A stretch of DNA of 45,209 bases from the NCBI GenBank assembly GCA_023412475.1, contig JAEYNR010000004.1:1-45209 (forward strand), given 5' to 3'. The notes under the pieces are model-generated. The model had not been told where the DNA came from. It saw nothing but the letters and a program-made list of their open reading frames with translations, and did not search any database. The position numbers and the translations under genes are program-made. The stretch is from Fibrobacterota bacterium (lineage in GTDB: Bacteria > Fibrobacterota > Chitinivibrionia > Chitinivibrionales > Chitinispirillaceae). Below, in pieces: positions 7,740 to 16,236 of this stretch. Every line of letters begins with the position of its first letter. Position 1 is the first letter of the stretch.

Positions 7740-9656
7740 ATGATTACCTTCGAAAACATCTCCAAACAGTATGGCAGTACTATTTTGCTGGAATCGGTAA
7801 CTATATCTATCAACGAAAACCATAGAACTGGTCTGATAGGAGTAAACGGCTCCGGTAAAACCACAATATTAAGAATGTTGGGAGGAGAAGAACTCCCTGA
7901 CAGCGGATCAATCAGCAAACCATCTGGCATGCGAATCGGATACCTTCCCCAGGAGGTAGAGCTCCTCGACCACAAAACACCACTGGAAATCGTACTGCAG
8001 TCTTTTGCCCATATATTGAACTTCGAGGAACAACTTCAAAGACTCCCCACAGATGACTCTGCTATGGGAGAAACTTTGAGTAAAATTGATTCCCTCTGCA
8101 GTGAGATGGAATTTTACGACGGCTATTCCTTGACTGCCAGAGCACAGATGATCCTGGGGGGGCTTGGTGTCCCTAAAGAGAACTGGTCCCAACCGATTCA
8201 GTTACTATCAGGCGGCTACCGAATGAGAACCGTACTGGGAAAACTGCTACTTGAGGCTCCAGATTTTCTTCTATTGGATGAGCCGACAAACCATCTGGAT
8301 ATGGATTCGCTGGTTTGGCTAGAAAAATATCTGGAAAAACAAAAATGTGGTATGCTGATTGTCAGCCATGACCGCGACTTTTTAAACCGGATTACCACTA
8401 ATATTGCAGATATCTGTAACCGTGATATCGTCCTGTATCAGGGAAATTACGATGCCTATATCAGAATACGTGAAGAAACCGAAACTGCCCAGCTTAACAG
8501 AGCGCGTAATCTGGAAGCTAAAATCTCTCAAAATGAGAGATTTGTAGAACGTTTCAAAGCTAAAGCTTCCAAAGCAACCCAGGCGCAATCACGAATGAAA
8601 CTTCTGGATAAACTCCGGGCTGATATGCCTGAGCTGCGCCAATCGGGTAAGTCTATCCATTTCTCATTCCCTGAACCATCCCTATCAGGAGTCACACCCC
8701 TACAGTTTACCTTAGTAAATGCCGGTTATGGTGACAAGCCCATATTTTCTAATTTCACCATGTCTATTAATAGAGGCGATAAAATCGCCATCGTGGGTCC
8801 AAACGGTGCCGGGAAATCCACTCTCTTAAAACTTGCTTCGGGCCTTTTACAACCGATTTCCGGTTCAATAAAGTACGGTCACAATGTAAGTATCAGGTAT
8901 TTCGGACAGCATCAACTCGAACAGCTTGACCCTGAAAAAACTCTTTATCAAACAGTAATTCAGGATTCGACAAATACAGAAAAAACCTTTGTACGAAATA
9001 TTCTTGGCGCATTTCTATTCAGTGGAGATTCTGTAGACAAAACAGTTAAAGTACTTTCTGGCGGAGAAAAAGCACGGCTGGTACTTGCTACTATCCTTGC
9101 GAGTCCAGGAAATGTTCTTCTTCTTGACGAACCAACCAACCACCTGGATATCCAATCTGTGGAAATGCTGGCAAAAGCGATGATAAAATTCAGCGGCACG
9201 ATTCTGTTTGTTTCTCATGATGAATTCTTTATCTCCTCAATCGCCACCAGAATTCTGGAGATCAGACCAGGCATGATCCGGGACTTTCCTGGCACACTCT
9301 CCGATTACCGTTCTTATCTGGAGATGCTTTTCCCCAATGACACTACAGAACAGAATAACTCCTCCGGAAACAGCTCAACCAGTAAAAGCGATACCGAGAT
9401 TAAAGAGCAACGAATTAAAGATCGTGAACTTCGTAAAAAGCTTTCGCGCTCCATAGAAAAGTTAGAGAAGGAGATCTCATCTTCTGAAGAGAATCTGGCA
9501 ACACTGCAAACGACTCTTCATGACCCATCAAATGCTCTAAACCATGAGCTTCTTTGCCAGACATCGCAACAGATTGATTCGCTGCAAACAGAGCTGAACC
9601 AGCTTATCAGACAATGGGAAGAGAGGCAGCTGGAACTTGAGGCTGTCGCGGAGTGA
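7740..9656 (+). CDS. ABC-F family ATPase (ribosome-associated type)
   Basis: A 638-aa protein with two ABC domains and no membrane segments. Domain 1: Walker A GVNGSGKT (34-41), signature LSGGY, Walker B LLLDEPTNHLD. Domain 2: Walker A GPNGAGKST near 350, LSGGEKARL near 440, and a second LLLDEPTNHLD. The last 110 residues form a charged coiled-coil tail, as in Uup/YheS-type members. ABC-F proteins act on the ribosome as translation factors or antibiotic-protection proteins; which applies here is open. The ATG at 7740 begins the conserved ITFENISKQYG block; an upstream TTG at 7707 has no support. No Shine-Dalgarno is visible, and TTGTTT-17-TTATAA ends just before the ATG, so a leaderless mRNA is possible. 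Confidence 0.92.
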   Translation: MITFENISKQYGSTILLESVTISINENHRTGLIGVNGSGKTTILRMLGGEELPDSGSISKPSGMRIGYLPQEVELLDHKTPLEIVLQSFAHILNFEEQLQRLPTDDSAMGETLSKIDSLCSEMEFYDGYSLTARAQMILGGLGVPKENWSQPIQLLSGGYRMRTVLGKLLLEAPDFLLLDEPTNHLDMDSLVWLEKYLEKQKCGMLIVSHDRDFLNRITTNIADICNRDIVLYQGNYDAYIRIREETETAQLNRARNLEAKISQNERFVERFKAKASKATQAQSRMKLLDKLRADMPELRQSGKSIHFSFPEPSLSGVTPLQFTLVNAGYGDKPIFSNFTMSINRGDKIAIVGPNGAGKSTLLKLASGLLQPISGSIKYGHNVSIRYFGQHQLEQLDPEKTLYQTVIQDSTNTEKTFVRNILGAFLFSGDSVDKTVKVLSGGEKARLVLATILASPGNVLLLDEPTNHLDIQSVEMLAKAMIKFSGTILFVSHDEFFISSIATRILEIRPGMIRDFPGTLSDYRSYLEMLFPNDTTEQNNSSGNSSTSKSDTEIKEQRIKDRELRKKLSRSIEKLEKEISSSEENLATLQTTLHDPSNALNHELLCQTSQQIDSLQTELNQLIRQWEERQLELEAVAE

Positions 9657-10163
9657 ATTCAGAGACTGCGCTGATTTTTAGCACTGTATTATATCTTTTA
9701 CTCATTCCTATATCTTTAGTATCAAAGCATTGCGCGCCAAAAGCATACCAGCAGCAATTAAGCTCCCGATCGAGTAAATAACAATAATAGCCGTTAACAT
9801 TATTTTGCCTCGGTACAACATTATGGCTTAAGCGTGTTGTTTGCAATTGGCCAAATGTATTCCTTTTCGCCACTTGCCTTACACGTTTCAAATCATCGTT
9901 GTCGGATCTATTGCCAATAATCAGAGAGATATTACTCGAAATGAAAAGTCTGATCGAATATTTGAGGTTGAATTGGATATGCTTTCTTTGAAAAGAAGAT
10001 GGCACAAAGACAGCTTTCATTCTTGTAGGTTTAATTAACCAGACACTACCTGTGTGATGATAACAAAATAATATTCTAAGCCAGTGATGCTATAACAGAG
10101 TAAAAACTATTATATTTTCATAAAATTTTCCCGCATCCTGTCTATAGAAATTCTGGACAGGGT
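9657..10163. other. Intergenic gap without a supportable gene
   Basis: About 500 bases between the ABC-F and radical SAM genes. A 137-codon open frame on the minus strand (9607-10020) and a shorter one on the plus strand (9841-10038) lie here, but neither has a ribosome binding site or recognisable motifs, and the first runs into the 3' end of the ABC-F gene. No strong promoter or terminator was identified. Confidence 0.5.
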
Positions 10164-11405
10164 GTGATGATTACCGTTTTGAAAGGCTTGAAAGCAATGG
10201 CGAAATTTAGAGGAAAGGCCCTGATACCATGGCCATTCATGAAACAGCACCTGATTCCCGGTTTATTCAATCATAGCGACTCCTGGCACATGATCCCTCA
10301 GCAGTTTCGAAAATATCTGAGTGCCAAGGACCCGCAAAAGGATATTCCTGTTGGACAGATCTCTTTACGGGTTAATGAAGTATGTAATCTCCGGTGCGGC
10401 TCTTGTGGTCAATGGGGTGAAAACGGTCACCTACGGCAGAAGCTGGAACGTGGCGAACGTCTCGATCAGCTTGATTTTGATGTAGTTAAAAGGATCGTTT
10501 TTGAAACCCGCCACGATCGTCCCTTCTACTATATCTGGGGGGGTGAACCAACCATGTGGAAACCACTTCTTCCCCTGTTTGAAGAGTTGGCACGTCACAA
10601 GCTTAAAGGTTCGATAGTAACAAATGCTCAGGATATCGACAAAATCATTGAAGATCTGATAGACACCGGCTCACTGCAGGTCCTTTTTTTAAGTCTGGAT
10701 GGATGGGATGCTGCATCTCAAAATCTGATGCGTTCCCCTGCAAATGGCAAAAGGTCAGAGAACTTTGAAAAAACTATGGCTGTCATCGAAAAAGCAGATA
10801 AGATTAAAAAGGATAAAAACCTTCTTTTTCCACTTATTATTCCTATAACAGTAATTTCAAATAACAACTATTCTCATCTGGTGGATATTCATAAGCTGGT
10901 TCTGGACAAAGCTCAGCTACATCCATTCTACTTTGGCTGGTTCATAACCGAAGAACGCGCTGCTCTTCATGAAAAGGTTTTCGAAGAACGCTTTGGTGAA
11001 AAACCAAGTAATCATCGTGGATACCTCAAATCCTGCTTTAATGATGTTGATCCGGTTGAGACCGCTTCGCAGATAAAACAGATACAGATGATCTCTAAAG
11101 GCAAATCCTGTGTTCCACAGTTTCTCCCTGATATCGAATCGGAAAGCGATATCCGTCGCTACTATGCTGACCATAGCTGGCACTGCGGTTACCCCAGTTG
11201 TGAAAGTATCTATTATACAGCAGAGATATCGCCTGATGGCCGGGTAACTCCCTGTCGTGACTATCAGGATTTTACCTGTGGTAATATCAATACTCAATCT
11301 TTTTTTGAGATCTGGAACGGTGAATCGTTCAAAAAATTCAGACGTGAAATGAAAAGAGGTCTTATGCCGGTCTGCTCCCGCTGCTGCGGTTTGCAGGGTT
11401 TCTGA
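10164..11405 (+). CDS. Radical SAM protein with C-terminal SPASM-like cysteines
   Basis: A 413-aa radical SAM enzyme. The core motif CNLRCGSC supplies Cys74, Cys78 and Cys81 (C-x3-C-x2-C) for the SAM-binding [4Fe-4S] cluster, and a GGEPTMW motif follows. The C-terminal part has Cys341, 346, 364, 372, 404, 407 and 408 arranged like a SPASM/twitch domain with auxiliary clusters (SPDGRVTPC, CGNI, EIWNGESF). SPASM enzymes usually modify peptides or proteins; no precursor-peptide gene is evident next to it, so the substrate is unknown. The start is GTG 10164 or ATG 10167, behind GGACAGG. The amidohydrolase converges on its 3' end, leaving only seven bases. Confidence 0.85.
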   Translation: MMITVLKGLKAMAKFRGKALIPWPFMKQHLIPGLFNHSDSWHMIPQQFRKYLSAKDPQKDIPVGQISLRVNEVCNLRCGSCGQWGENGHLRQKLERGERLDQLDFDVVKRIVFETRHDRPFYYIWGGEPTMWKPLLPLFEELARHKLKGSIVTNAQDIDKIIEDLIDTGSLQVLFLSLDGWDAASQNLMRSPANGKRSENFEKTMAVIEKADKIKKDKNLLFPLIIPITVISNNNYSHLVDIHKLVLDKAQLHPFYFGWFITEERAALHEKVFEERFGEKPSNHRGYLKSCFNDVDPVETASQIKQIQMISKGKSCVPQFLPDIESESDIRRYYADHSWHCGYPSCESIYYTAEISPDGRVTPCRDYQDFTCGNINTQSFFEIWNGESFKKFRREMKRGLMPVCSRCCGLQGF

Positions 11406-11412
11406 TGCTTTT

Positions 11413-12126
11413 CTATTGGGGCCGATCTGCCCCAATAGCCTCACCTAAACAACAGGGCAGCTTCTCCATCACTATACTCCACAACTCCGTTTTTTTCAGT
11501 GCGTGCAACTGATTCATTTCGATCTCTATTCCTGCATAGTTCCGACTGTTGAACCGCATTCTAAGTGCAGTAGTTAAACCCTCAGAGGTTCCCTTGTAGG
11601 GAAAATTTCGACGTATACAAATACCAGGTATCTCATTTTGTAATCTTCTGATAAGCTTTAGACACAACGTTTTTTCAATTCCCCGTTTGGGATCGTAAAG
11701 AAGACCCATGTCGGCTTTGCGACTTACCCCATTTAACACCGGTGTAAAACTGTGAATAGAAAAATGGTAAACCCTGCGATGTTTCTTTAGAAGATTATCT
11801 ATGGAAGAGGTAATTGCGATCCGATATGGTTTGTATATCCCGAAAATGATTTTTTCTCTCTGCTCTTTAGAAAGAGAGGTGGTAATTTTGGAGAGCAAAC
11901 GCCTATTTGCCAAAGACCGGTTCTGATCGACCACCAGACGACTTGTTTTTTCGAAAACAAACGGACAATGAAATCTGGCAGCTATCTTTTCTGCTAACAG
12001 CAGTGCTCCCGGATCCCATCCCAGGTGACTTTGAAGCAGTTGTTGCTTGTCTTTAAAAAGGTCACCTAAACATGCAGGAATCTGATTTCCGCCATGCTCA
12101 CAGCTAATTATTATTCCCGAACTCAT
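11413..12126 (-). CDS. N-formylglutamate amidohydrolase family protein
   Basis: A 237-aa metal-dependent amidohydrolase of the HutG-like family (N-formylglutamate deformylase fold). Visible signatures: SCEHGGNQIPA (8-18) with metal-ligand candidate His11, HSFTP with His125, the RNFPYKGTSEGLTT block near 173-186 and GIEIEMNQ near 199-206. There are no hut genes nearby. Members of this family often neighbour ATP-grasp and GCS2-type ligases, and such an operon lies 4 kb away on the same strand (16.2-19.7 kb) beyond the pilin operon, so it may trim or recycle the product of those ligases; that is inference. No clear Shine-Dalgarno precedes the ATG. Confidence 0.82.
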   Translation of the reverse strand: MSSGIIISCEHGGNQIPACLGDLFKDKQQLLQSHLGWDPGALLLAEKIAARFHCPFVFEKTSRLVVDQNRSLANRRLLSKITTSLSKEQREKIIFGIYKPYRIAITSSIDNLLKKHRRVYHFSIHSFTPVLNGVSRKADMGLLYDPKRGIEKTLCLKLIRRLQNEIPGICIRRNFPYKGTSEGLTTALRMRFNSRNYAGIEIEMNQLHALKKTELWSIVMEKLPCCLGEAIGADRPQ

Positions 12127-12224
12127 CTATTATCTTTCATATTCAACAAATAATAATTCAGGTATTGAAACAAATAACAGGTAAGAAAGCAGACACAATT
12201 CGGATCTATCTTATCGGAAGAAAA

Positions 12225-12380
12225 TACCAAATCACAATTCTCAAATCCTAAACAGGAATAAGAGTTTTCAAAGTAGCTAAAAGTTTTTCTATTTGGCCTT
12301 GTTGCCGTTTCTTGTTCTCGTTTGGAATTTGACAATTGATTATTGGGATTTGTTAAAATTTGGGTTTTGAGATTTCCTTG
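12225..12380. repeat. A/T-rich dispersed element, copy 2, plus pyrimidine-rich tract
   Basis: The gap at 12127-12509 contains words shared with 3630-3830: CAAATCCTAAACAGGAATAA near 12241 resembles the reverse complement of about 3740-3770, and TTTGGAATTT, GGGATTTG and TTTTGAGATTTCC follow the same style. From 12380 to 12480 the plus strand is almost pure C/T with TTTCTGTTCCT occurring twice. A 70-codon open frame here lacks a start signal and was not accepted. Confidence 0.45.
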
Positions 12381-12509
12381 CTCAGACCTCCTTTCCTGCT
12401 CTCGTTTTCTGTTCCTATTCTTATTCTTATTTTCTGTTCCTGTTTTTATTTCGAATTTCAGTTTTCTAATTTCGAGCTTATTCTCTATTCTCTCAAGAGC
12501 ATGTCTTTT

Positions 12510-14057
12510 TCAGTAATAAAGGCTCAGAAGCTCTGTACGCAATTTAATGTCATTCATTACAATTTTTCTATTAGTCACCCCTGGGGGAGTGAGTATATCG
12601 AATCGTACAAAATCTTTGAGAACCTCTCTATCGTAGAAAATATTGAGTGGAGCTCCACTGTTAAGCTGAAAGTCTGAGTTCCCAGACACATGATGGATAG
12701 CGCCTCTGAATGAGTTTCCACTTCCAAATTTATAGTTCGCCTTACCATTTCCTTCTACATATACATATCCCCTGAAATTTTTACCAGAACCCATCCCGTT
12801 TACTGTTCCACCAGACTTAACATATACCATGGTATTGGACGCTGAGGAACAATCATACCAATTCCCATCGCAATTTATCCCGGACTCCACGATCCATAAT
12901 ACTTTACCGGTAAAAGTTCCTGCCGATGACTCCATTTCTGCCCAGGTAGTATTAACTTTAATCACAAGAAAATCATTCCATAGATCTCCATTAGCTGCTG
13001 CTTGCTGGTATTTCTCGTTAAGTTTTTCGGCATTAACTTTGCCCCAGCCCAAAGATTCATACTGGAAAATAGTTTTATTATCGATCTGATCAATCTTTGC
13101 GGAAAAACTGAGTTCATTTCCATCTTTCATACTCAATTCATTAGCAATATTTATATCACCGTCGTTGTTGATAATTTGAGAAGCATTTGTAATCTTAGAT
13201 ACACTTCCTGAATGAGTTGCTATGTTATTTTGTAAATTTATTTGTTTGTTGCCACTCACAGTACTGTTGAAGTAAGCGTTCTCAAACAGATTAATTACTC
13301 CGTCGGTTTCTATGTTTTTTTGAAATCCGGATTTTCCATTAACTTCAAAGGAAGCGCCACCGTTTACTTTAACTTCATCCTGAAAAAAAGCTTTTCCTTT
13401 AATAGTAGTACTGCCATCGAAAGAACTTTTTCCAGAAGTGCCGGTTTTCAAATCCCCATTTATAACGTTTCCGCTAGCGCCACCATTAAAATGGAAACCT
13501 CGCCCGCAATACATATTTCCATTAACGATTACTCTATCATCAACATTAGTTCCCGGGCATGCCAGATGAATTGCATCATTCTGATCCCATGTAATATCCT
13601 CCAGGGCTCCTTTAAGCCTGTAGATTCCAATTGCTTTCTTTTTACCCCCCCCGGCACCATATCCAATTCCCTGAACCTGCAACAGCATATTTATCGAATC
13701 ATATTTCATTATGCATGCAGAAAACGAAGGTGCATCCGAACCACTCCAGCATTTGATCTTATTTTCTGAACCAGCACTCGAAGCATCACTAAGCAGCCAT
13801 TTGCTGGAAGAGTTGTTACTGAATTTTCTTAAGATATCAAGAATTACCTGTGGCTGAGTTTCGCATTGATTTTCAAATGAGGTAAGCGCGGTCCGGGCTG
13901 ACATAGCTGAAGAGCGCACCTTTGAATAATCTGCAGCACTGGTCCGGTCTTTCTGGCTGATATACAAAATAGACAGACCGCATACAGAAGCTATAAAGAA
14001 GACAGCAAGTCCGTATACTACTGCGAAACCGTCATTTTTAAATATTGCCTTTTCCAT
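12510..14057 (-). CDS. Large PilX-like minor pilin / pilus-associated protein
   Basis: A 515-aa protein with an N-terminal type IV pilin-like segment: after NDG comes FAVVYGLAVFFIASVCGLSI, one hydrophobic helix, without the Glu at position +5; PilX and GspK members also lack it. The exported part is rich in Gly, Asn, Ser and Thr and contains several NG and GN repeats typical of beta-solenoid or beta-sandwich surfaces, plus six or more cysteines. It closes the four-gene minor pilin operon, 64 bases after the PilW-like gene, with GGGGA before its ATG. Likely role: tip or priming component of a type IV pilus or type II secretion pseudopilus. The large C-terminal domain is not recognised. Confidence 0.75.
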   Translation of the reverse strand: MEKAIFKNDGFAVVYGLAVFFIASVCGLSILYISQKDRTSAADYSKVRSSAMSARTALTSFENQCETQPQVILDILRKFSNNSSSKWLLSDASSAGSENKIKCWSGSDAPSFSACIMKYDSINMLLQVQGIGYGAGGGKKKAIGIYRLKGALEDITWDQNDAIHLACPGTNVDDRVIVNGNMYCGRGFHFNGGASGNVINGDLKTGTSGKSSFDGSTTIKGKAFFQDEVKVNGGASFEVNGKSGFQKNIETDGVINLFENAYFNSTVSGNKQINLQNNIATHSGSVSKITNASQIINNDGDINIANELSMKDGNELSFSAKIDQIDNKTIFQYESLGWGKVNAEKLNEKYQQAAANGDLWNDFLVIKVNTTWAEMESSAGTFTGKVLWIVESGINCDGNWYDCSSASNTMVYVKSGGTVNGMGSGKNFRGYVYVEGNGKANYKFGSGNSFRGAIHHVSGNSDFQLNSGAPLNIFYDREVLKDFVRFDILTPPGVTNRKIVMNDIKLRTELLSLYY

Positions 14058-14095
14058 AGATTCCCCGATTAAGGTACTTAAAATTTATATTATAG

Positions 14096-14120
14096 AACCG
14101 ATTACCCGCAGTAATCGGTT
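14096..14120 (-). other. Intercistronic hairpin between PilW-like and PilX-like genes
   Basis: AACCGATTAC and GTAATCGGTT form a perfect 10-bp stem with a five-base loop, directly after the PilW-like stop codon. There is no T-run, so a processing or mRNA-stability signal, or partial attenuation of the last gene, is more likely than full termination. Confidence 0.55.
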
Positions 14121-14121
14121 A

Positions 14122-15216
14122 TTAAAAAGTACCATTATTTAAAACTTCCACAGTCTCTTTTACCACCCTATACACGTAAGGACCCGATACCGGAACCTGT
14201 ACGTTAGCTATGGATATGTTCTGATCCGAAGCAGCAGCCGCATTTCCACTGCTTCTGACAAGTGCTAAAATCTTTATCGCTTTTACCGCCTTTTTTATCG
14301 AACTGGCCGGATCATTTTCCCATTTATACTCCCCCCAGTCAGCTCTTCTGACTTCCACACTACTGATATTCAGTTCCCCTTTTCCATGACACCAGTATTC
14401 AAAAGAAAAAAACGCGTCACTTTCTTTACGAACCGGCATGACGATATCCATCATGGATCCATTTGCCAGAAATCTTTCACTGGCAATAACTGAACTATCG
14501 GAAGACCTTCTTATACTGCACCTGATTGAGTCCAAGTTCTGAGGAAAATCTCCTGATGCAGAAATTTGAAAACGAACCCGTATTCTTTGATCTTTTGCAA
14601 TTTTGAATGTTTGGAGACAATTAATAAACCCACTGTAGGATGAAGGAATAGTAACATTCATCGAACCACTTTTATCAACCCCAGAAGGGACAGACCAGTT
14701 ACTATAGTTCATTACCTTTTGATCTAATAGTAAAGTATCCATTGCCAGTACTCCATACTGAAACTGAAGTGCATGCACATTTTCTGCAATGTCTATTTTT
14801 TCCCCTGCTGCGTCTCTTTTAAGAGTAGCCCCATCAAGATAATACTGAATAACATCCACACCGGTTTTATCTCCATTATCGTTAAATCTCAGTTTGTAAA
14901 TGGTAAGAGAATCTCCAGGATTGCCCTCCTTATGTATAAACGAAGATGAATCGGGCAGATAAGCATTTGGATCTATTGAAGCGGCAAATGTACCAGACCC
15001 ACCGCTTATCAAGGAGGTTTTCAATCCAGTGTTTCTTATCTCCCTGGAGAGCATAGCCAGAACATCTCGAGACTCGGACTGTAGTCTGGAGATGCGCCTT
15101 CCGCTGGTATACCCCCCCAGAAGTTGTTTCATTTGTGAACCGATAAAAAGAGAAACAACAGAAAAGAGTACTATATATACCAGAAGTTCAATAAGAGTAA
15201 CACCTTTTCTGTTCAA
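14122..15216 (-). CDS. PilW/GspJ-like minor pilin
   Basis: A 364-aa prepilin-type protein. MNRKG followed by VTLIELLVYIVLF is a textbook prepilin peptidase site, with cleavage after Gly5 and Glu at +5, then a hydrophobic helix to about residue 26. The helix continues as a charged segment (RLQSESRDVLAMLSREIRNT) typical of PilW/GspJ. The exported domain is mixed beta and Ser-rich. The start is TTG, with GGGGG upstream, and overlaps the stop of the PilV-like gene. Predicted to sit in the inner membrane and then in the pilus or pseudopilus tip complex. Confidence 0.82.
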   Translation of the reverse strand: MNRKGVTLIELLVYIVLFSVVSLFIGSQMKQLLGGYTSGRRISRLQSESRDVLAMLSREIRNTGLKTSLISGGSGTFAASIDPNAYLPDSSSFIHKEGNPGDSLTIYKLRFNDNGDKTGVDVIQYYLDGATLKRDAAGEKIDIAENVHALQFQYGVLAMDTLLLDQKVMNYSNWSVPSGVDKSGSMNVTIPSSYSGFINCLQTFKIAKDQRIRVRFQISASGDFPQNLDSIRCSIRRSSDSSVIASERFLANGSMMDIVMPVRKESDAFFSFEYWCHGKGELNISSVEVRRADWGEYKWENDPASSIKKAVKAIKILALVRSSGNAAAASDQNISIANVQVPVSGPYVYRVVKETVEVLNNGTF

Positions 15217-15563
15217 TTTAATGCCCCCATGAAATTAACAGTTTTCTCGTTCTCGCCAACATCGTATTTCACAGTTATTATAGCTCTTTTAATGAATCCA
15301 GTATCCTTTACAGACCAACTACGTACATAGCTAAAATTGTTTGCATCAACAATATCGGTACCGGAAACCGGAAAAGCCGCTGCAGTAAGTTCTGTAAATT
15401 TCTCCTGAGCGAGAACCTGGGCAGCCTCCGAACCTCTCGCATCACCCAGCATAGTGTAAGAGTTTCGGGAAAACGTCATTATAAGAACAGTTGTTAAACC
15501 GATAATTAGAATGGCGATACTGATTTCTACCAGTGATGCTCCTGAATTTATTCGGCGTTCCAT
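15213..15563 (-). CDS. PilV/GspI-like minor pilin
   Basis: A 116-aa prepilin. MERRINSG followed by ASLVEISIAILIIGLTTVLI gives cleavage after Gly8 and Glu at +5. A longer open frame reaches 15620, but the ATG at 15563 places the processing site normally and overlaps the end of the FimT-like gene by 16 bases, as expected for translational coupling. The rest is a short, Ala/Thr-rich soluble domain. It overlaps the PilW-like gene downstream. Its small size fits GspI/PilV. Confidence 0.8.
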   Translation of the reverse strand: MERRINSGASLVEISIAILIIGLTTVLIMTFSRNSYTMLGDARGSEAAQVLAQEKFTELTAAAFPVSGTDIVDANNFSYVRSWSVKDTGFIKRAIITVKYDVGENEKTVNFMGALN

Positions 15564-16135
15564 GTTCCTCCATTCCAACTGTAAACTTTCAGTGTCTGCG
15601 AGGTAAACGACGTGATGCAATAAGCTTTGCCATCAAGTTTTGGTGAATGCAGATACAAGCATCCGGTATTCATACTACCAAGCGCATCATTATTTATAAC
15701 GAACTGCTTTGACCACTGCCCGGCTGCAACTTCACCCGATAAGGGTAGTTGCGAGCCAGGAGGAGCAGAATTGGGAGTGGAACCGGAGGAAGGTAACCCC
15801 AGCAATACCGTTCTATTAATCTCCCAGGCATAACTGAACTCATCCGCCTGAGCTGCATTATCTCCACTCGTGTCTACAAACACACTGCAAGCCTTAGCAC
15901 TAAAACTCACCAAAACTCTGGCATCGTTTTTTAAAGCAAGGGGACGAACAGAAGAAAGCTGTGCCATCGCCTCAAAGGAAGCTTTCTGAAGCTGATTGTG
16001 CAATATTGACTTTCTCAGTGAAATGGTTGTATAGGTACCAATTACAGCAACAATAACCATTACAACAAGCAGTTCAAGGAACGTGAACCCTTTCGAGGAC
16101 TTCCTGGCGTGATAACTGCAGTTCATCTCGGTCAT
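15548..16135 (-). CDS. FimT/GspH-like minor pilin
   Basis: A 195-aa prepilin, first gene of the operon. SSKG followed by FTFLELLVVMVIVAVIGTYT places cleavage after Gly16 with Glu21 at +5. The soluble domain carries an SVRPLALKNDARV region reminiscent of FimT/GspH and ends in a Cys-containing beta region. Position as the first of four overlapping genes matches the common fimT-pilV-pilW-pilX order. A strong sigma-70 promoter lies about 40 bases upstream. No major pilin, ATPase or secretin is in this window. Confidence 0.82.
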   Translation of the reverse strand: MTEMNCSYHARKSSKGFTFLELLVVMVIVAVIGTYTTISLRKSILHNQLQKASFEAMAQLSSVRPLALKNDARVLVSFSAKACSVFVDTSGDNAAQADEFSYAWEINRTVLLGLPSSGSTPNSAPPGSQLPLSGEVAAGQWSKQFVINNDALGSMNTGCLYLHSPKLDGKAYCITSFTSQTLKVYSWNGGTWNAE

Positions 16136-16172
16136 GATATTTTCCGGAAATGAATTTTAACCCTTTAACATA

Positions 16173-16201
16173 ATTATATCGCTAACGGCCACAAATTGCA
16201 A
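16173..16201 (-). promoter_or_regulatory. Sigma-70 promoter of the minor pilin operon
   Basis: On the minus strand TTGCAA (16201-16196), 17-base spacer, TATAAT (16178-16173): the best vegetative promoter in the window. Start expected near 16166, about 30 bases before the FimT-like ATG. It separates the pilin operon from the amidoligase operon upstream. Confidence 0.75.
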
Positions 16202-16236
16202 TTATTCGATAATGACTACTTTGGCTGCAATCAACA

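Noticed and set aside
9607..10020. 137-codon open frame on the minus strand
   Set aside because: No ribosome binding site, no recognisable motif, and its end overlaps the ABC-F gene in the opposite direction.
12123..12335. 70-codon open frame upstream of the amidohydrolase
   Set aside because: It lies in the A/T-rich dispersed repeat and has no start signal.
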